A DNA stretch of 64,000 nt from Nelumbo lutea. Taxonomy: Eukaryota; Streptophyta; Magnoliopsida; Proteales; Nelumbonaceae. The position numbers and the translations under genes were made by a program. The notes under the pieces are model-generated. The model was not told the DNA's origin. It made no database searches and worked only from the letters and a program-made list of their open reading frames with translations. The stretch lies in assembly GCA_022828595.1 (NCBI GenBank), contig JAKGHH010000002.1:87884076-87948075 (forward strand), in the 5' to 3' direction. This document shows positions 45,394-57,003 of the stretch, piece by piece; positions within the stretch are counted from its first letter, which is position 1, and the number at the start of each line of letters is the position of its first letter.

Positions 45394-46252
45394 CTTTGCA
45401 CATCCTCGGGCAAAACAAAACAAAAACAAAACAAACAAACTATCCTACCAAACTTCAAACTCAACTCTCCTTCATCATTTTCCACAAATATTCTAGGTCA
45501 ATTATTGCAAACCATTAAATCAACACAACCAAGTCATACACGACTCATCTAACAACCAATCCAATTTTTACTACTTCAAACCAGGTAGTAAACTAGGGAA
45601 AACATTTTTATCTCTCTCTCTCTCTCTTTTTGTAAAGTGAGTGCATTTTATGCTCCATCTCACTTTTAGAATTGCTTGAATAGTAGGTGCATTTTATGCT
45701 CCATCCTACTTTTAGAATTGCTAGAATAGTAGGTGCATTTTATGCTCCATCCTACTTTTAGAATTGTTTGAATAGTAGGTACATTTTATGCTCCATCCTA
45801 CTAGGCCACATCAATTTTATGGTAAAAACATTTACCCTATTTACTTGAACCTAAATTTAGGACTAGCTTAAAAGGAAATGATTTCAAAACAAGCCGTGTA
45901 TTCCCTAATCATATCTCATTACTAAGTTCACAAAATTTTTTCTAGAATATTGTTTCAATTGATTATAAAAGAGTTGGGTTTTTTTTTTTTTGATAAAATC
46001 ACTCATCTAAAATCCTAAATCAAAATCATATACTCCCCTCCCCCACACTTAATCCATACATTGTCCTCAATGTATCAAAAGAAAGCTTACTAAAACAAAA
46101 TTCTAGTAGTATAGAGATAAGAGAGACTTCCCTGACTAGTGAGCTCTGATGCAGCGGGCCATCATGGGCTAGGTGGGTGAAGGGGGACGGAATTCCATGC
46201 TTCAATTTGTATAATTTGGGCTTCCAAGAGCTACCTCCTCCACATTGTACAC
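45394..46252 (-). other. Athila-type region between pol and LTR, with 47-bp repeats
   Basis: About 860 bases without coding. Four tandem copies of a 47-bp unit lie at about 45635-45810 (GTGCATTTTATGCTCCATCC at 45640, 45687, 45734, 45781). Athila elements often carry an envelope-like ORF here; none is visible, and the space is too short for one. A second purine-rich site (minus GTGTGGGGGAGGGGAG) lies at about 46035-46050. Confidence 0.65.
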
Positions 46253-47344
46253 CTAAAATCCTTCATAGAAGAGTTTTAAACGGTGACCATTTACCTTGAA
46301 AGTCTTGTTTGTGGTTGGACTTTGAATTTCAACTGCTCCATAAGGTAAGACATTAGTAACGATAAATGGTCCAACCCATCGAGAATGCAACTTACCAAGA
46401 AAAGGTTTAAGTCTAGAATGAAAAAGAAGAACTTTCTGACAAACAAAGAAATTTTTCCTCGAAATCATTTTGTCATGAAAAACTTTTGTCTTTTCCTTAT
46501 AGATTCGCGAACTCTCATAGGCATCATTGCGAATCTCTTCAAGCTCTTGCAATTGTAGCTTTCTTTGTTCTCCCACCTCATCCATGTGCATGTTGCATTG
46601 CTTAACCACCCAATATGCTCTACGTTCTAATTCAACAGGGAGATGACTTGGTTTACCAAATATCAAGCGGTAAGGAGACATATCTATAGGAGTTTTATAA
46701 GCCGTGCGATAAGCCCATAGTGCATCGTTGAGTCTCAAACTCCAATCCTTTCTATTTGGATTGACCATCTTCTCAAGTATAGACTTGATCTCCCTATTAG
46801 ATACCTCAACTTGTCCACTCATTTGTGGATGAGATGTAGTGGAAGTTCGATGGGTAATGTTGTATTTCTTAAATAGAGCCTCTACCACCTGGTTACAAAA
46901 ATGAGTGCCTCGGTCACTTATTATTGCTTTCGGTATACCAAACCTGGAAAAGATATGGGACTAGACAAAATCAACAACTTTAGCATGGTCAGTCCGGGTA
47001 GCCTTAGCTTCTACCCACTTTGAAACATAATTCACAACTAGTAAAATGTAAACATTACCAAAAGAAGAAGGAAATGGGCCCATAAAATCTATACCCCATA
47101 TGTCAAATATTTTACATACAAGTATAGGAGTAAGCGGCATTTGATCTCTATGACTTAAATTGTCTGTCTTTTGGCATTGTTCACATGCTTTGCAAAACAC
47201 ATATGAATCATGAAACAGAGTAGGCCAAAACAATCCACATTCTAGCACTTTACGTGCTGTTCTTTTGGGACCGAAATGGCCTCCACAAGCATATGAGTGA
47301 CAAAATTGAAGAATGGAAGGGATTTCGGTTTTAGACACACACAT
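46253..47344 (-). pseudogene. Athila-type integrase
   Basis: Minus strand. The zinc finger is complete ([11 protein letters not shown] ... FCKACEQC). The core has [11 protein letters not shown] (first Asp), [10 protein letters not shown] (second Asp) and [14 protein letters not shown] (Glu). A TAG at 46961-46963 divides the domain: the frame continues on both sides without shift, so one base change broke it. The C-terminal part ([18 protein letters not shown]) ends at 46253. A frameshift near 47330 separates it from the upstream polymerase frame. Confidence 0.9.
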
Positions 47345-48655
47345 TCGAATAATTTGGTCAGAGTAGTGTTTCCAGAAATACAGTCATCCCAAATGTAGTA
47401 TTTAGCATCACTGTTTACCTTATCTTTTTGGGCTCTTGATAAATTTCCTAGTATTGTTTTAGTAACTAAATAGTTAACAATGTCAGCGTACCATGAAGTT
47501 TCTCCTTGAATTGTAAAAAGATGCTCATTCGGGAAATCACCTTTCAAGGGTGTTACTTCTTCACTTGTAGTCAGTCTACTAAGATGATCTACAACCAAAT
47601 TTTTTGCACCCTTCTTGTCGCGAATTTCTAAATTAAATTCTTGTAGCAAAAGAATCCAGAGGATGAGCCTTGGTTTTGCTTCCTTCTTGGTTAGCAAATA
47701 CTTTAGAGCTACATGGTCAGAATAAACAATCACTTTAGTACCCAAGAAATATGAACGGAATTTTTCTAAAGCAAAAACTATAGCTAAAAGTTCTTTTTCT
47801 ATTGTTGAATAATTGCATTGAGCATTATCAAGGGTTCTTGAAACATAGTATATTGCATGAGCAGCTCTTCCAACTCTTTGTCCAAGAACAACACCAACAC
47901 TGTAATTGCTTGCATCACACATAATTTCGAAAGGGAGACTCCAATTCGGTGGTTGGATAACTGGGGCTGAGGTCAACAATTCCTTGAGCCTATCAAATTC
48001 CACCTTACATGCTTCATCAAAATCAAACGCCACATCTTTTTGGAGTAAATTGCATAAGGGATGAGTTATCTTTGAAAAATCCTTGATAAATCGTCGATAA
48101 AATACTGCATGTCCAAGAAAAGAACGAATTTCCTGTACACATGTGGGATAAGGTAAGGATTTAATAACATCTATCTTGGCTTTATCAACTTCAATTCCCT
48201 TAGAAGAGACTACCTGTCCCAAAATGATGCCTTGATCAACCATGAAATGACATTTTTCATAGTTCAAAACAATGTTCTTTTCTATGCATCTTTTAAGCAT
48301 TTTTGTAAGGTTTGATAGACACGAATCAAAAGAATCACCATAGACAGTGAAATCATCCATAAATACCTCTATGATCTTCTCCACATAATCTGAAAATATA
48401 CTAACCATACATCTTTGAAACGTGGCAGGAGCATTGCAAAGACCGAATGGCATGCTTCGGTAAGCAAATGTACCAAATGGGCATGTGAAGGTAGTCTTTT
48501 CCTGGTCTTCTGGTGCAACTGGAATTTGATGAAAACCTGAATAACCATCAAAACAACAATAGTGAGATTTACCAGCTAATCTTTCAAGCATTTGATCAAT
48601 AAAAGGAAGCGGGAAGTGATCTTTTCTAGTTAATGAATTTAGCTTCCTATAAACT
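47242..48655 (-). CDS. Athila-type reverse transcriptase and RNase H
   Basis: Minus-strand open frame of over 470 codons. The homology starts at [19 protein letters not shown] (about 48655), inside the polymerase domain; gag, protease and the polymerase N-terminus are missing. Polymerase motifs: [35 protein letters not shown] and the catalytic [12 protein letters not shown], a signature of the Athila group. RNase H follows with catalytic residues in [28 protein letters not shown] and [12 protein letters not shown]. The frame ends in the linker before integrase. Truncation at 48655 is abrupt and adjoins a different gypsy element. Confidence 0.9.
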
Positions 48656-48890
48656 ATCACAGTATATGGATGCATGTAGACTTTATCGTAGTAAAAAACA
48701 TATGAAAGGGAAGAAACTTTATCTTAATCAAAACCATATGAAAGGAAATAAACTTTATCACAAAATATGCGAGTTGTTGATACCTGCACTAGTAATAGAT
48801 TTCAATAAGGAAGCAGGTATACTGAAACATTGCACATTTATTCATAGAATGGGTACATGTAATAGTGGAATTATAGAAATACAAAATTAC
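48656..48890 (-). other. Junction segment between two gypsy elements
   Basis: 235 bases that fit neither the Athila polymerase nor the next element's integrase. It contains a direct repeat: ACATATGAAAGGGAAGAAAC and CCATATGAAAGGAAATAAAC, each followed by TTTATC. It is probably the 3' untranslated region of the next element or filler at a deletion joint. Confidence 0.4.
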
Positions 48891-50217
48891 TTAAAGTAGG
48901 GTTTCAACCAATAGCCGTTGATTGTTTCATTCTCTTCTCCTATGTCTATAGTTTTCAGTACATAATAGCCCGAAGTATGGGCTTCTTTTATCAAATACAA
49001 CCCCTCCCATGTTGGGGCAAATTTTCTTGCGGACTTGCACTGCCTAACATTGATCGCTGTCTTTAGTACTTTATCTTCTTCTTTAAAGCTTTTGGGTCTC
49101 AGATGTCTGTTGAAGTTTGTGGCTAGGGCCTGTTTATACTAGCTCTATTTTTGCGAGGCTATGTTTCTAACATCATCGATTACCTCGAGCTTGTCTACAA
49201 GTAACTAACTCATGTCCTCTGGCCTAATTTTCTTGCCCATCGCAAAGGGAACTCTGGTGGATACAACTCGTATCTATGCTGGGAGTACTGCTTCTTGACC
49301 GTGCACCAATGAGTAGGGCGTTGCCTATGTACTCTTTCTGATAGAGGTGCGATAAGCCCAAATCTTGCACCGTACTACCCTGGGAGTATTATGAGTAGGG
49401 CGTTGCCTGTGTACTCAGTAAAGTCTTGTTTGTGGCTTCTGATTGTCCATTTCCTTGTGAGTATTATGTTGTCAATGTTCCTAATCTTGCACCGTACTAC
49501 CCTGGGAGGTCACAGACTTCTTGGTTTTTGATGGATAGGCCATTGTTCGTCAGTATCCACATCGGGACTCCGAATCTGTAGACTATGTTTTGTCTTAGGA
49601 AATTGGCTATGTTTTTTGTGCAGATTCATCGCAAGGGTATGGCCTCTGCCCATTTGGTGAAATAGTCTGTAGCCACTATAATAAAGCAGTACCCTTTGGA
49701 AGGCGGGTGTATCTTGCCTATGAGGTCTACCCCCAAGTATGGAATGGCCTGGGTGTGATGATTGGGTGGAGACTGTTGGCGGGTTTGTGAATTCTTTCGC
49801 CGTGGACATGGCACTTATGGCATCTGTGTGCGTGTCGCTGCGTATCCTCCATCATGGTTGGCAAATAGAAACCTAAGTGTAGGATATGGTTGTGTAGCGC
49901 TAATTGTCCTTGATGGGCTGCAGGTTCGAAGCTATGAGCTGCCTTTAGTACCTCATTGATCTCATCACCAGCCAAGCATCGCAAAGGCTTTCCTGTGTGT
50001 GATTTTTTGTATAAATTCCATCTTGGAGGTAAAACCACCTAGCTTTAGATAGTAGCCTCCTCCTTAGTGTAGTGTCAATGGGCAATGTGTGGTCTTCCAA
50101 ATATTCTATATACATCCTCCTCCAGTTCTCCTCACAAACCACAAGGCATTCTCTACCATCCACTTGTGGGATGCACTTATCGCATTCCCGCTGCACCTTG
50201 GTAGAGTCCCACTTCAT
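48891..50217 (-). pseudogene. Tat-type integrase (second minus-strand gypsy element)
   Basis: Minus strand, several frames. Zinc finger: AHQGQLALHNHILHLGF followed by HRCHKCHVHG. Core: GVDLIGKIHPPSKGY (first Asp) and IVATDYFTKWAEAIPL; the second Asp region reads ILTNNGLS near 49550, where LTDNG is expected, so the catalytic Asp is Asn. The end of the C-terminal domain is readable (RKFAPTWEGLYLIKEAH ... NGYWLKPYFK) to a stop at about 48891. Between 49300 and 49510 the sequence is scrambled by short direct repeats. Non-functional. Confidence 0.8.
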
Positions 50218-51045
50218 CGCAGACTAGTAATACTCTAACCTTTGTAATTTTCAGAATAAGGTACTTGTGACATCCCCACAATTGATTTTGTGCACTTCGT
50301 TCAGCATTACTTCAACCTTTGCTTTCCCTAAGCATCTTGTCCTTACTTCATCTGACTATCTGTGGTGTAGTACCCCATTCACGAACTGAAATTTTGCGAT
50401 CAACTTGCTCTCCTGTGTCCCTATGGTCTGAATTTTCTACTTTTGAATTATTTTGTACCTCCAATCATCCACTTCTATTTCATTTCATGCTCCTCTTCTA
50501 CCCAATCCCTCAGAGTGACGATTGATTGTTTGTTGACTAACTGGGTGGTGATCTCCATTGGCTTCGTTCTAGCTTGTATCTTGGACCCTAAAGTGGCTAG
50601 CGCGTCAGTGAACCTGTTTTTGGCTCTATTTTGGTGTTTGAAATCCACATCCAGGTTGTGGACTAACCTCTAGATTAGGGTCCTATATGGCAGGATGGTC
50701 ACCTCCTTTACTATTGTACTTTTGTCAAGCTTCTCAATCACAAGTTTAGCATCACCAATCACCTTTTATCTTTTTTGCACCGACTTCTATTTCTTTGATC
50801 AGACTAAGGACCAGGGCCTCATACTCGGCTATGTTGTGTGAATAGGGGAATTAGAGTTTGAAGAAGTAAACGGTCGTTTGTCCACTGGGTGAGGTTAGTG
50901 TTACCCCAACGCCTGCTGAGGTGCTAGTGCTACTACCATCGAAGGTCAAGACCCATTCGTTTCTTTCAACCACAACGATCATGGGTATGTCTCCGGGTAC
51001 TTCATCCAATATGGAAAAATTAGTGTTTGAGGGGAAAGTGACCAA
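50218..51045 (-). pseudogene. Tat-type archaeal-like RNase H
   Basis: Minus strand. WVLTFDGSSTSTSAGVGVTL carries the first catalytic Asp; the tail NRFTDALATLGSK near 50600 carries the last. The sequence between is broken by stops and frameshifts. The DGSS...GVGV pattern and the ADALA-like end match the aRNH domain of Tat elements. The stretch 50220-50570 is the decayed linker to integrase. Confidence 0.7.
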
Positions 51046-52440
51046 TAGATCTGTCGATGCTTGGCACTTGATGGCCCTTGGTTGGGTGTACTCTATCGTG
51101 TATTCATTGAGCTACGTCATCCACTTGACAAGTCTACTGGAAAGGGGAGATCTGTCCATGAAGGACTTGATTGGGTCGTTCCATGCAATGAGCCTCACTT
51201 TTTGTCCTAGGATGTAGTGCCTGAATTTCTGTGCAGCGAAGACCAGTGCTAGGCGTTACTGTTCCATGTGAGAATAATCTTTCTCAGCTATTTTAAGGGT
51301 ATACTGGCATAGTATATTGGGAGTTCCGCTTTATCTTCATCCTCCTACGCCAGTAGGCATCCTATGGCCTCTGACCCTATTGCAATATATATCCTAAATT
51401 TTCGCCCGTCCTTGGGTAGTGACTTTGTTGAGGCCCTAGCGAGGGTTGCTTTCAGTTGCTTAAATGTCTATTGATGCTCCTGGGTCCATTTAAATTCAAT
51501 GGACTTCTTGACTAACTTCATAAGTGGGAGTGCTGCATGTGCGAGGCCAGAGATGAACCTCCTTAGGTATGAAATCTTTCTTAAGAAAGTTTTTAATTGA
51601 GACTCGTTGGTTGGAGGCGGGAGATCTAGGATGGCTTTGACCTTTCTCTCATCCGGGTGTATCCTTGTCTGGTCTACTCTGTAGCCAAAGAACTTGCCAG
51701 ACTGCACTCCAAATTCACATTTAGTGAATTTAACCTTAGTTTGAATTCCCTACATCAGCTAAAGACTTTCCTTAAGACTTTAGAGTGGACCTCTTTCTTC
51801 TTTGCTTTGACAACTATGTCATCCACATAGTATTTGATTTCTTTGTGTATCATATCATGGAAGATGCTTGTCATCACTCTCTATTATGTTGCCCCCACAT
51901 TCTTTTGGCCAAAGGGCATCATCTTGTAGTAGAAATTCCCTATCGGTGTCCTAAAGGCTTTGTGGGGTGCATCTACAAGATCCATAAATATCTGGTTGTA
52001 CCCATTGTAGGCATCTAGGAAGGAGAAGAGCTCATGTCCTGTAGTCGAGTCTATCAATATTTCCATATTGGGTAGAGGGAACTCACCTTTTGGGAAAGCC
52101 TTGTTTAGGCCCCTAAAGTCAATAGAGCATCTACGATAAAGTGAGGTTGGTATTTGGGTGATGTGCTATTGCTAAAGGACTAGGTAGGAGAATACTAACC
52201 TGAGTTGTCTGTTCTTCTTTTTTACTGGGACTACATTGGTTAGCCACTGAGGGTGTGCTATAGGTTTGATAAAACCCACTTTCAAAAGCCACTCTACTTC
52301 CTCTTTGATCTTTAGGGTTATTTCTGGCTTGAAAATCCTTTGCAGCTGCTTTACTGGTCAGAGTTTGGGATCTATACATAGGGAGTGTCTGATGAGGTCT
52401 AAATCTAATCCCGGCATCCGGTCGTATTACCATGCAGATA
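51046..52440 (-). pseudogene. Tat-type reverse transcriptase and first RNase H
   Basis: Minus strand. From 52440: IRFRPHQTLPMYRSQ, then the entry of the domain (VEWLLKVGFIKPIAHPQWL), MEILIDSTTGHELFSF, DAYNGYNQIFMDL, YYKMMPFGQKNVGAT, the catalytic YVDDIVVKAKK near 51820, then KFFGYRVDQTRIHPDERKVK and LPPPTNESQLKTFL. The following conventional RNase H (about 51450-51060) is decayed. Several frameshifts and stops. Confidence 0.85.
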
Positions 52441-53383
52441 CATCATGAAACTTTGTGAGAATAAATAGGTTTGACTATTTTAAAGGTTCTAAGGTGTTTC
52501 TGATAAGGATAGTTCCTTACCTTTTAGAAGTGTGATATGCTTTTCTTTATCTTCAACTGCTAGTTTGGCGGATACATATAATGGTATTTTGTTTGTTCCG
52601 TCAGCCACTAAGTTGATCTCTTCTAATGGTTCTTCTACTGTGTCAATGGAATCCATCATGCACCTGGGAGGCGCTCTAACTTCACCGCAGTATTCCAGGA
52701 CATCCTCCTTCAACTCTTGACGTCGCCCACGTTATTATTTGTCTCAAATTTTTGGAGTTTTATGTCTGATAAGATTGTGGTTAAATGTTGTACCTTTATG
52801 TCATTCTTAATGACTGAGTTACTGTTCGATGGTATTGCCGCAGTGACATCGTTTTGCGAAGTAGTGAAATGGCACTAGTTGAAACATTACTTAGAGTCTT
52901 TCGTTAGATGATTATAGTGACTTTTGATAAACAAATATGTATTCAATTTGCGAAAACATCAATAATGGATCATACATTAGGGATGAACTTTTTGAAAAAG
53001 ATTTTTACCATTGGTACAAGTTGCGATAAGGCTATCTTTAGCAAACAAGATATATCATAATAAAATCATACCTCAGGAATGGCCTTCTTGGTTGCGGGTG
53101 GTTCATCATCCTTGTGATCCTCGATAATGGTGTAGTAGTATTTCCCATCACTCCCCGTCACTTGGACGCATCTGCTTCTTTTCTTTCGTTCAATAGTCCC
53201 CACATGCTTACTCTCTATGGGATGAGGTAGCTTTGTCCCTTCGACCTTGGCTATCTTTGTCTCCCTGTCGTTCGCTAGCTTTGTGAAGTAGATGGCATCC
53301 TGTAGGTGTGTCTTTGACTTGTCGAAGGGGGACCTGGTGGTTGGGATCCTGATTGGTCATCCCCGGTATCTAGTTTTGATGCA
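52441..53383 (-). other. Tat-type linker between protease and polymerase, decayed
   Basis: The open stretch 52713-52489 (PPRCMMDSIDTVEEPLEEI) belongs to the pre-polymerase linker. Elsewhere frames are short. The plus-strand block 52870-53070 is AT-rich and unlike its neighbours, possibly an insertion. Confidence 0.5.
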
Positions 53384-53812
53384 CTAGTGATATATCGATG
53401 GGACGAGGGCCAAGTCGTGTATCAATGGGCGTCTCAAGAGGGCATGGTAAGAAGTCCTCCCTGGGATTACCTGGAAAAACTGTGTGATGTTGAGCGGGCC
53501 TATTGCTACCTGCAACTCGATGGATCCTTCCATGATGGACGCGTTCCCATTGAAGCTTGTTACTTCCAGTGGCAATCCTTTGATGTCTTCTTTCCAGACA
53601 TTCATCAATTCCAGTGTGTGGATGGAAATGAGGTTGACAGAGCTTCCCGAGTCAACCATCGGTCTTCTCATTTCGAAACCCCCTATTTTCGCCATGATGT
53701 ATAGAGGTCTGTTGTGGTGGGGGTCAGCGGCCAACATGTCTTCCATTATGAATTCCACACTACTGCAATCATGGCTATAAGGCTGTAGCGGGTGCCTGAA
53801 GACTTCCGCCAA
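53384..53812 (-). CDS. Tat-type aspartic protease
   Basis: 142-codon open frame on the minus strand. Active site RRPMVDSGSSVNLIS with DSGS, followed by a flap-like region (LEVTSFNGNASIMEGSIELQ) and the end ITQFFQVIPGRTSYHALL. It would process the Gag-Pol polyprotein. It is the best preserved part of this element. An expected GR before PLIHDL reads RR. Confidence 0.85.
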   Translation of the reverse strand: MAEVFRHPLQPYSHDCSSVEFIMEDMLAADPHHNRPLYIMAKIGGFEMRRPMVDSGSSVNLISIHTLELMNVWKEDIKGLPLEVTSFNGNASIMEGSIELQVAIGPLNITQFFQVIPGRTSYHALLRRPLIHDLALVPSIYH

Positions 53813-53830
53813 TGCTCTGATGGCCAGCTT

Positions 53831-55420
53831 CTATGTTGTTGTGTTGGCCCCTTGCTTGGTGAAAAATTGTTGCAACTCCTGGCTCTGCTTTAGTTTTTCT
53901 ATCAGAGTATCAGACTGGTATTGACCGGCTGCTCCAACTACATCAATACTTCTTCCTTGGGTATGGGCTGGGAGGCGGTCAGTTTCTACACGTGTCGGGT
54001 CCTTTTTGATAAACTGCTCCAGCTTTACCTTCTGTACAAATTGCCTTCTCAGGGTGAAGCAATTCATTAGGTCATGATGTGGTGTCTGATGGAAGTTGCA
54101 CCACCTCTTGCCGCACTTGTCTTTCTCTACATCCACTCCTGCTAGTGTTGGTGGCAAGTTGATTGCCCTGTCTTCAACTAACTTGTTTAATATCATTATA
54201 ACCTCATCCCTTGTGCAGGGAAAGGGGGGAGGGACATTCCTTCTTCCTAGGGTGTTGTCGCATTGGTATGGCCCCTGTCTGACTCCTCCGTTGTTTCTAG
54301 GCTTCCTGTTAACTATGTACGCCTCATTTCTGTTATATGGAGAAGTGCCCTTGATGGTTCGCGTTGTCCTCTCCGTGCACCTCCAGAGCTGGCTAAAGGT
54401 CTCGATTTCAATGTTTTCGATGCCGATCCTATAGGTATGGTACATGCCTTGTACGCACTGCTCGACAAAACTTCTCTCAGTGGCGTGTTCGTCGAAGATG
54501 GAGTGTGTAAGTTTCTGGAATCTCATAACATAGGCCATAAGATCCTCCCTTGGTCCTTGCTTTATGTTCCGTAGATCGGCCATTGTCAGTTTTCTCTCTA
54601 GGGTGAACCACTTCGATAAGAACTTCTTGGCTAGTTCGCCCCATGAATCGATGCTCCTAGGGGTGAGACTTATGAACCATGTGTATGCCAGACCGGTCAA
54701 AGACTTCGAGAATTTGCGTACTTTGAGGTCACCATCGAGAGTGAAGGAACCGATGATATCCTCGAACTTGCTGATGTGCTCCTACGGGCTGCCTCTCTGT
54801 CCATCGTATTGCAGCCATTGCTGAGGAGGGGTGTACCCGATAGGGTAGGGCTTGTATAGGATACGGTTAGAATAAGGCTTTTGCAGAACAGTTGAATCCT
54901 GGGTCCAATTGTGGCTTTCAACTACCAACCCTTGGACGTACTCCCCCAGCTCATCTCGGCTAAGAGGTGCCTCTATTGTTTGGTCAATGCAAGGCATGAG
55001 ATTGGCGGGCGGGTTGGTGGCCTATTTGGGTTGGGGTTGGGTTGGTTTTGTTGGGCTGCTCAGGGATGGCGGAGATTTGGTTGGAGGCATGGTGGCTGGA
55101 TTTGGGATTGGAGTTGGGGGCGCTGAGAAGAGTGGTGACATGGGTTTATTTAGCTTGGGCCGAACGATTAAGTAGAATCTAGAGGGTGCTTCTCGTTTCC
55201 TCTTGCATTTTTTCTAACCTTCTAAATATGTTATCGAAAAGTGCCTCAAACTCGTAGACTTTGTTCTATAGTATCTCGATGTCAGCCTGGATAGGTGTTT
55301 CCATCTCCGGCTGGTTCTCTACTCCTGGAATGGTGTTCTTCGGGATGTTGTTCTGCTCCTTGGGATGGGGGTAAGGTTGATCCTTCGTGAGGCCATTCTC
55401 TATGATCAAAGAAGAACTAG
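53831..55420 (-). pseudogene. Tat-type gag
   Basis: The open stretch 54700-53831 encodes the retrotransposon gag core (MTGLAYTWFISLTPRSIDSW, GPREDLMAYVMRFQKL, ERSFVEQCVQGM) and a basic C-terminal part with KRWCNFHQTPHHDLMNC, a degenerate zinc-knuckle-like Cys/His cluster. The N-terminal part continues upstream in two other frames (54997-54697 with YDGQRGSP, and 55420-55266 with YPHPKEQNNIPKN). Gag would build the particle. Leader, primer-binding site and LTR are not found to the right, so the element is truncated at about 55420. Confidence 0.85.
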
Positions 55421-55645
55421 AGATTCTACAGTAGGTTGGGTCATGGTTTTCAAAACTGGACCAGACCGGACAGTTGAATAAAAAAACCAATAACCGATCA
55501 GCCCCTTGGTCTGGTTTTACTAAAAACTGGAAATTGTAAAAAAATGTTGATGAGAAAACCACTAACCCGGGCAGTCAGACCATTAAACCGTTCGACTCGG
55601 GTAGTAGTTCACGGGTTAGTATTTTGATTTTCAATGTTTTAAATA
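55421..55645. repeat. Dispersed repeat with GGTTTTCAAAACTGG end
   Basis: GGTTTTCAAAACTGGACCAG begins near 55445; interior phrases AACCACTAACCCGGGCAG and AAACCGTTCGACTCGGG. A related start, GGTTTTTAAAACCGACCCAG, occurs at 57005 with GGCGGTTCAACCATTTGGG. These look like two fragments of one plant non-autonomous repeat family; ends and target duplications are not resolved. Confidence 0.4.
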
Positions 55646-57003
55646 AAAAACAAAAATAAAATACCTATTATATCCCAATTTTCCAACGAATCCCCTTAGC
55701 TTTAGGGTTAGAATTTCTAACCCTTCCCGAGTTTCCTCCTTAGTCCTCTCAACCCTCACACCCTACCGAGCGACCACCTACGACAACCATCACCTTCGGC
55801 ATCCGACAACGACACACCAACCTGACGACAACCGACAAGCTTGTAGCGGCGAAAAGACACCCTCACCAACACTTGTAGTAGCGTCCAACGGCGGACAACG
55901 AGCTTGTAGCGACACTTGACATTGGGCATTGGCAAGCAAGCCCATTGTCAACTTCTTGGAGTAGCGCTTGCAAGCTTGCAACGACGACTTGCCTGTGACC
56001 AAGCCCAACCACTCGAGCCCATCGACGACGAATCCACGTCACATGCAAAAGTCTGTCCCATTCATTTTCTTTAGGAACACTAACTACATGTGAATACACT
56101 GAATTTGAAGCCTTGGTTGCAATGAATACTATGTAGGTATATAGTGTTCACTCATACGCTCAGAGAACACCAAACACCAAAACTAACACCATAAAGTTGC
56201 ATGTGAACAACCCACAACCAACCTTCCTACTGTGATGAACCCGCAACACACCACAAGTTCTGCGATAAACTCACAACACATATCGCAAAAATCGTGATAA
56301 ACTTGTAGTTCACCAAGCCCACTCGGTGCCCAAACCAAAAGAAATCACGGTCGAACCCAGGACAGGGCCCCCATGCCTATTCGAACGCACAATAAACTCA
56401 CGACCCGCTAAACGTGCAGTGAAACCATGGCCTACGAGCCCATTCATGACCCAAACCGGGAGAAGCCCAGGTTGAGCCCATGGCGAGGCCCGCATGTGCC
56501 TAGAGCCACGTGGAACCCATGCCATCGAAAGTCGTGGCAAGATGCCACGTAGGGTTAACAAGACACCTTCCGCCAAGCGGTGACGTCATTAAATGCCACA
56601 TCAATTAAAATAGAGTGCATGAGAGGTAGTAGCACACGTGAGTAATGAGGGATCTTGAGGAGAAGGAAAACCAATCCTCGAGAAAATCCTCATGAGACAC
56701 GTGGCGAAACCTCTGTGACGCACTTAATGATTGATAGCATATCCAATATTCCCTTTCCCGATATGTCACAAGTACTTTTATCTCCTGCCTTTTAGGATCT
56801 CGGCATCTCCCCCATAAATAGAGATCATCTTCATAATGGGGGCTACTCAGCATTCAACGTTCAATACCAAACACCCAGTTCTCGAGCATACCTCACTTCC
56901 GAATTCCCTACCCCTAGCACTCAACCAAAGAGTTAATCTCCCTACTCACTGGCCTCTCTCTGTCTTTCAAATAGACTACTCCCATCAAAGCCTTACCCAA
57001 CCC
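55646..57003 (+). repeat. Decayed gypsy-like LTR and flank
   Basis: The 3' part (56719-57003) matches the inverted 32885-33121. On the plus strand it carries CATAAATAGAG at 56813 as a TATA-like box, followed by R/U5-like DNA to CCTTACCCAACCCA. Upstream, 55700-56330 has CGACAAC/ACAACC-rich low-complexity DNA and repeats of AACTCACAACACA; open stretches on the minus strand there are not convincing genes. LTR start not located. Confidence 0.4.

Noticed and set aside
48633..48899. 88-codon plus-strand frame at the gypsy joint
   Set aside because: It overlaps the end of integrase on the other strand and has no recognisable content.
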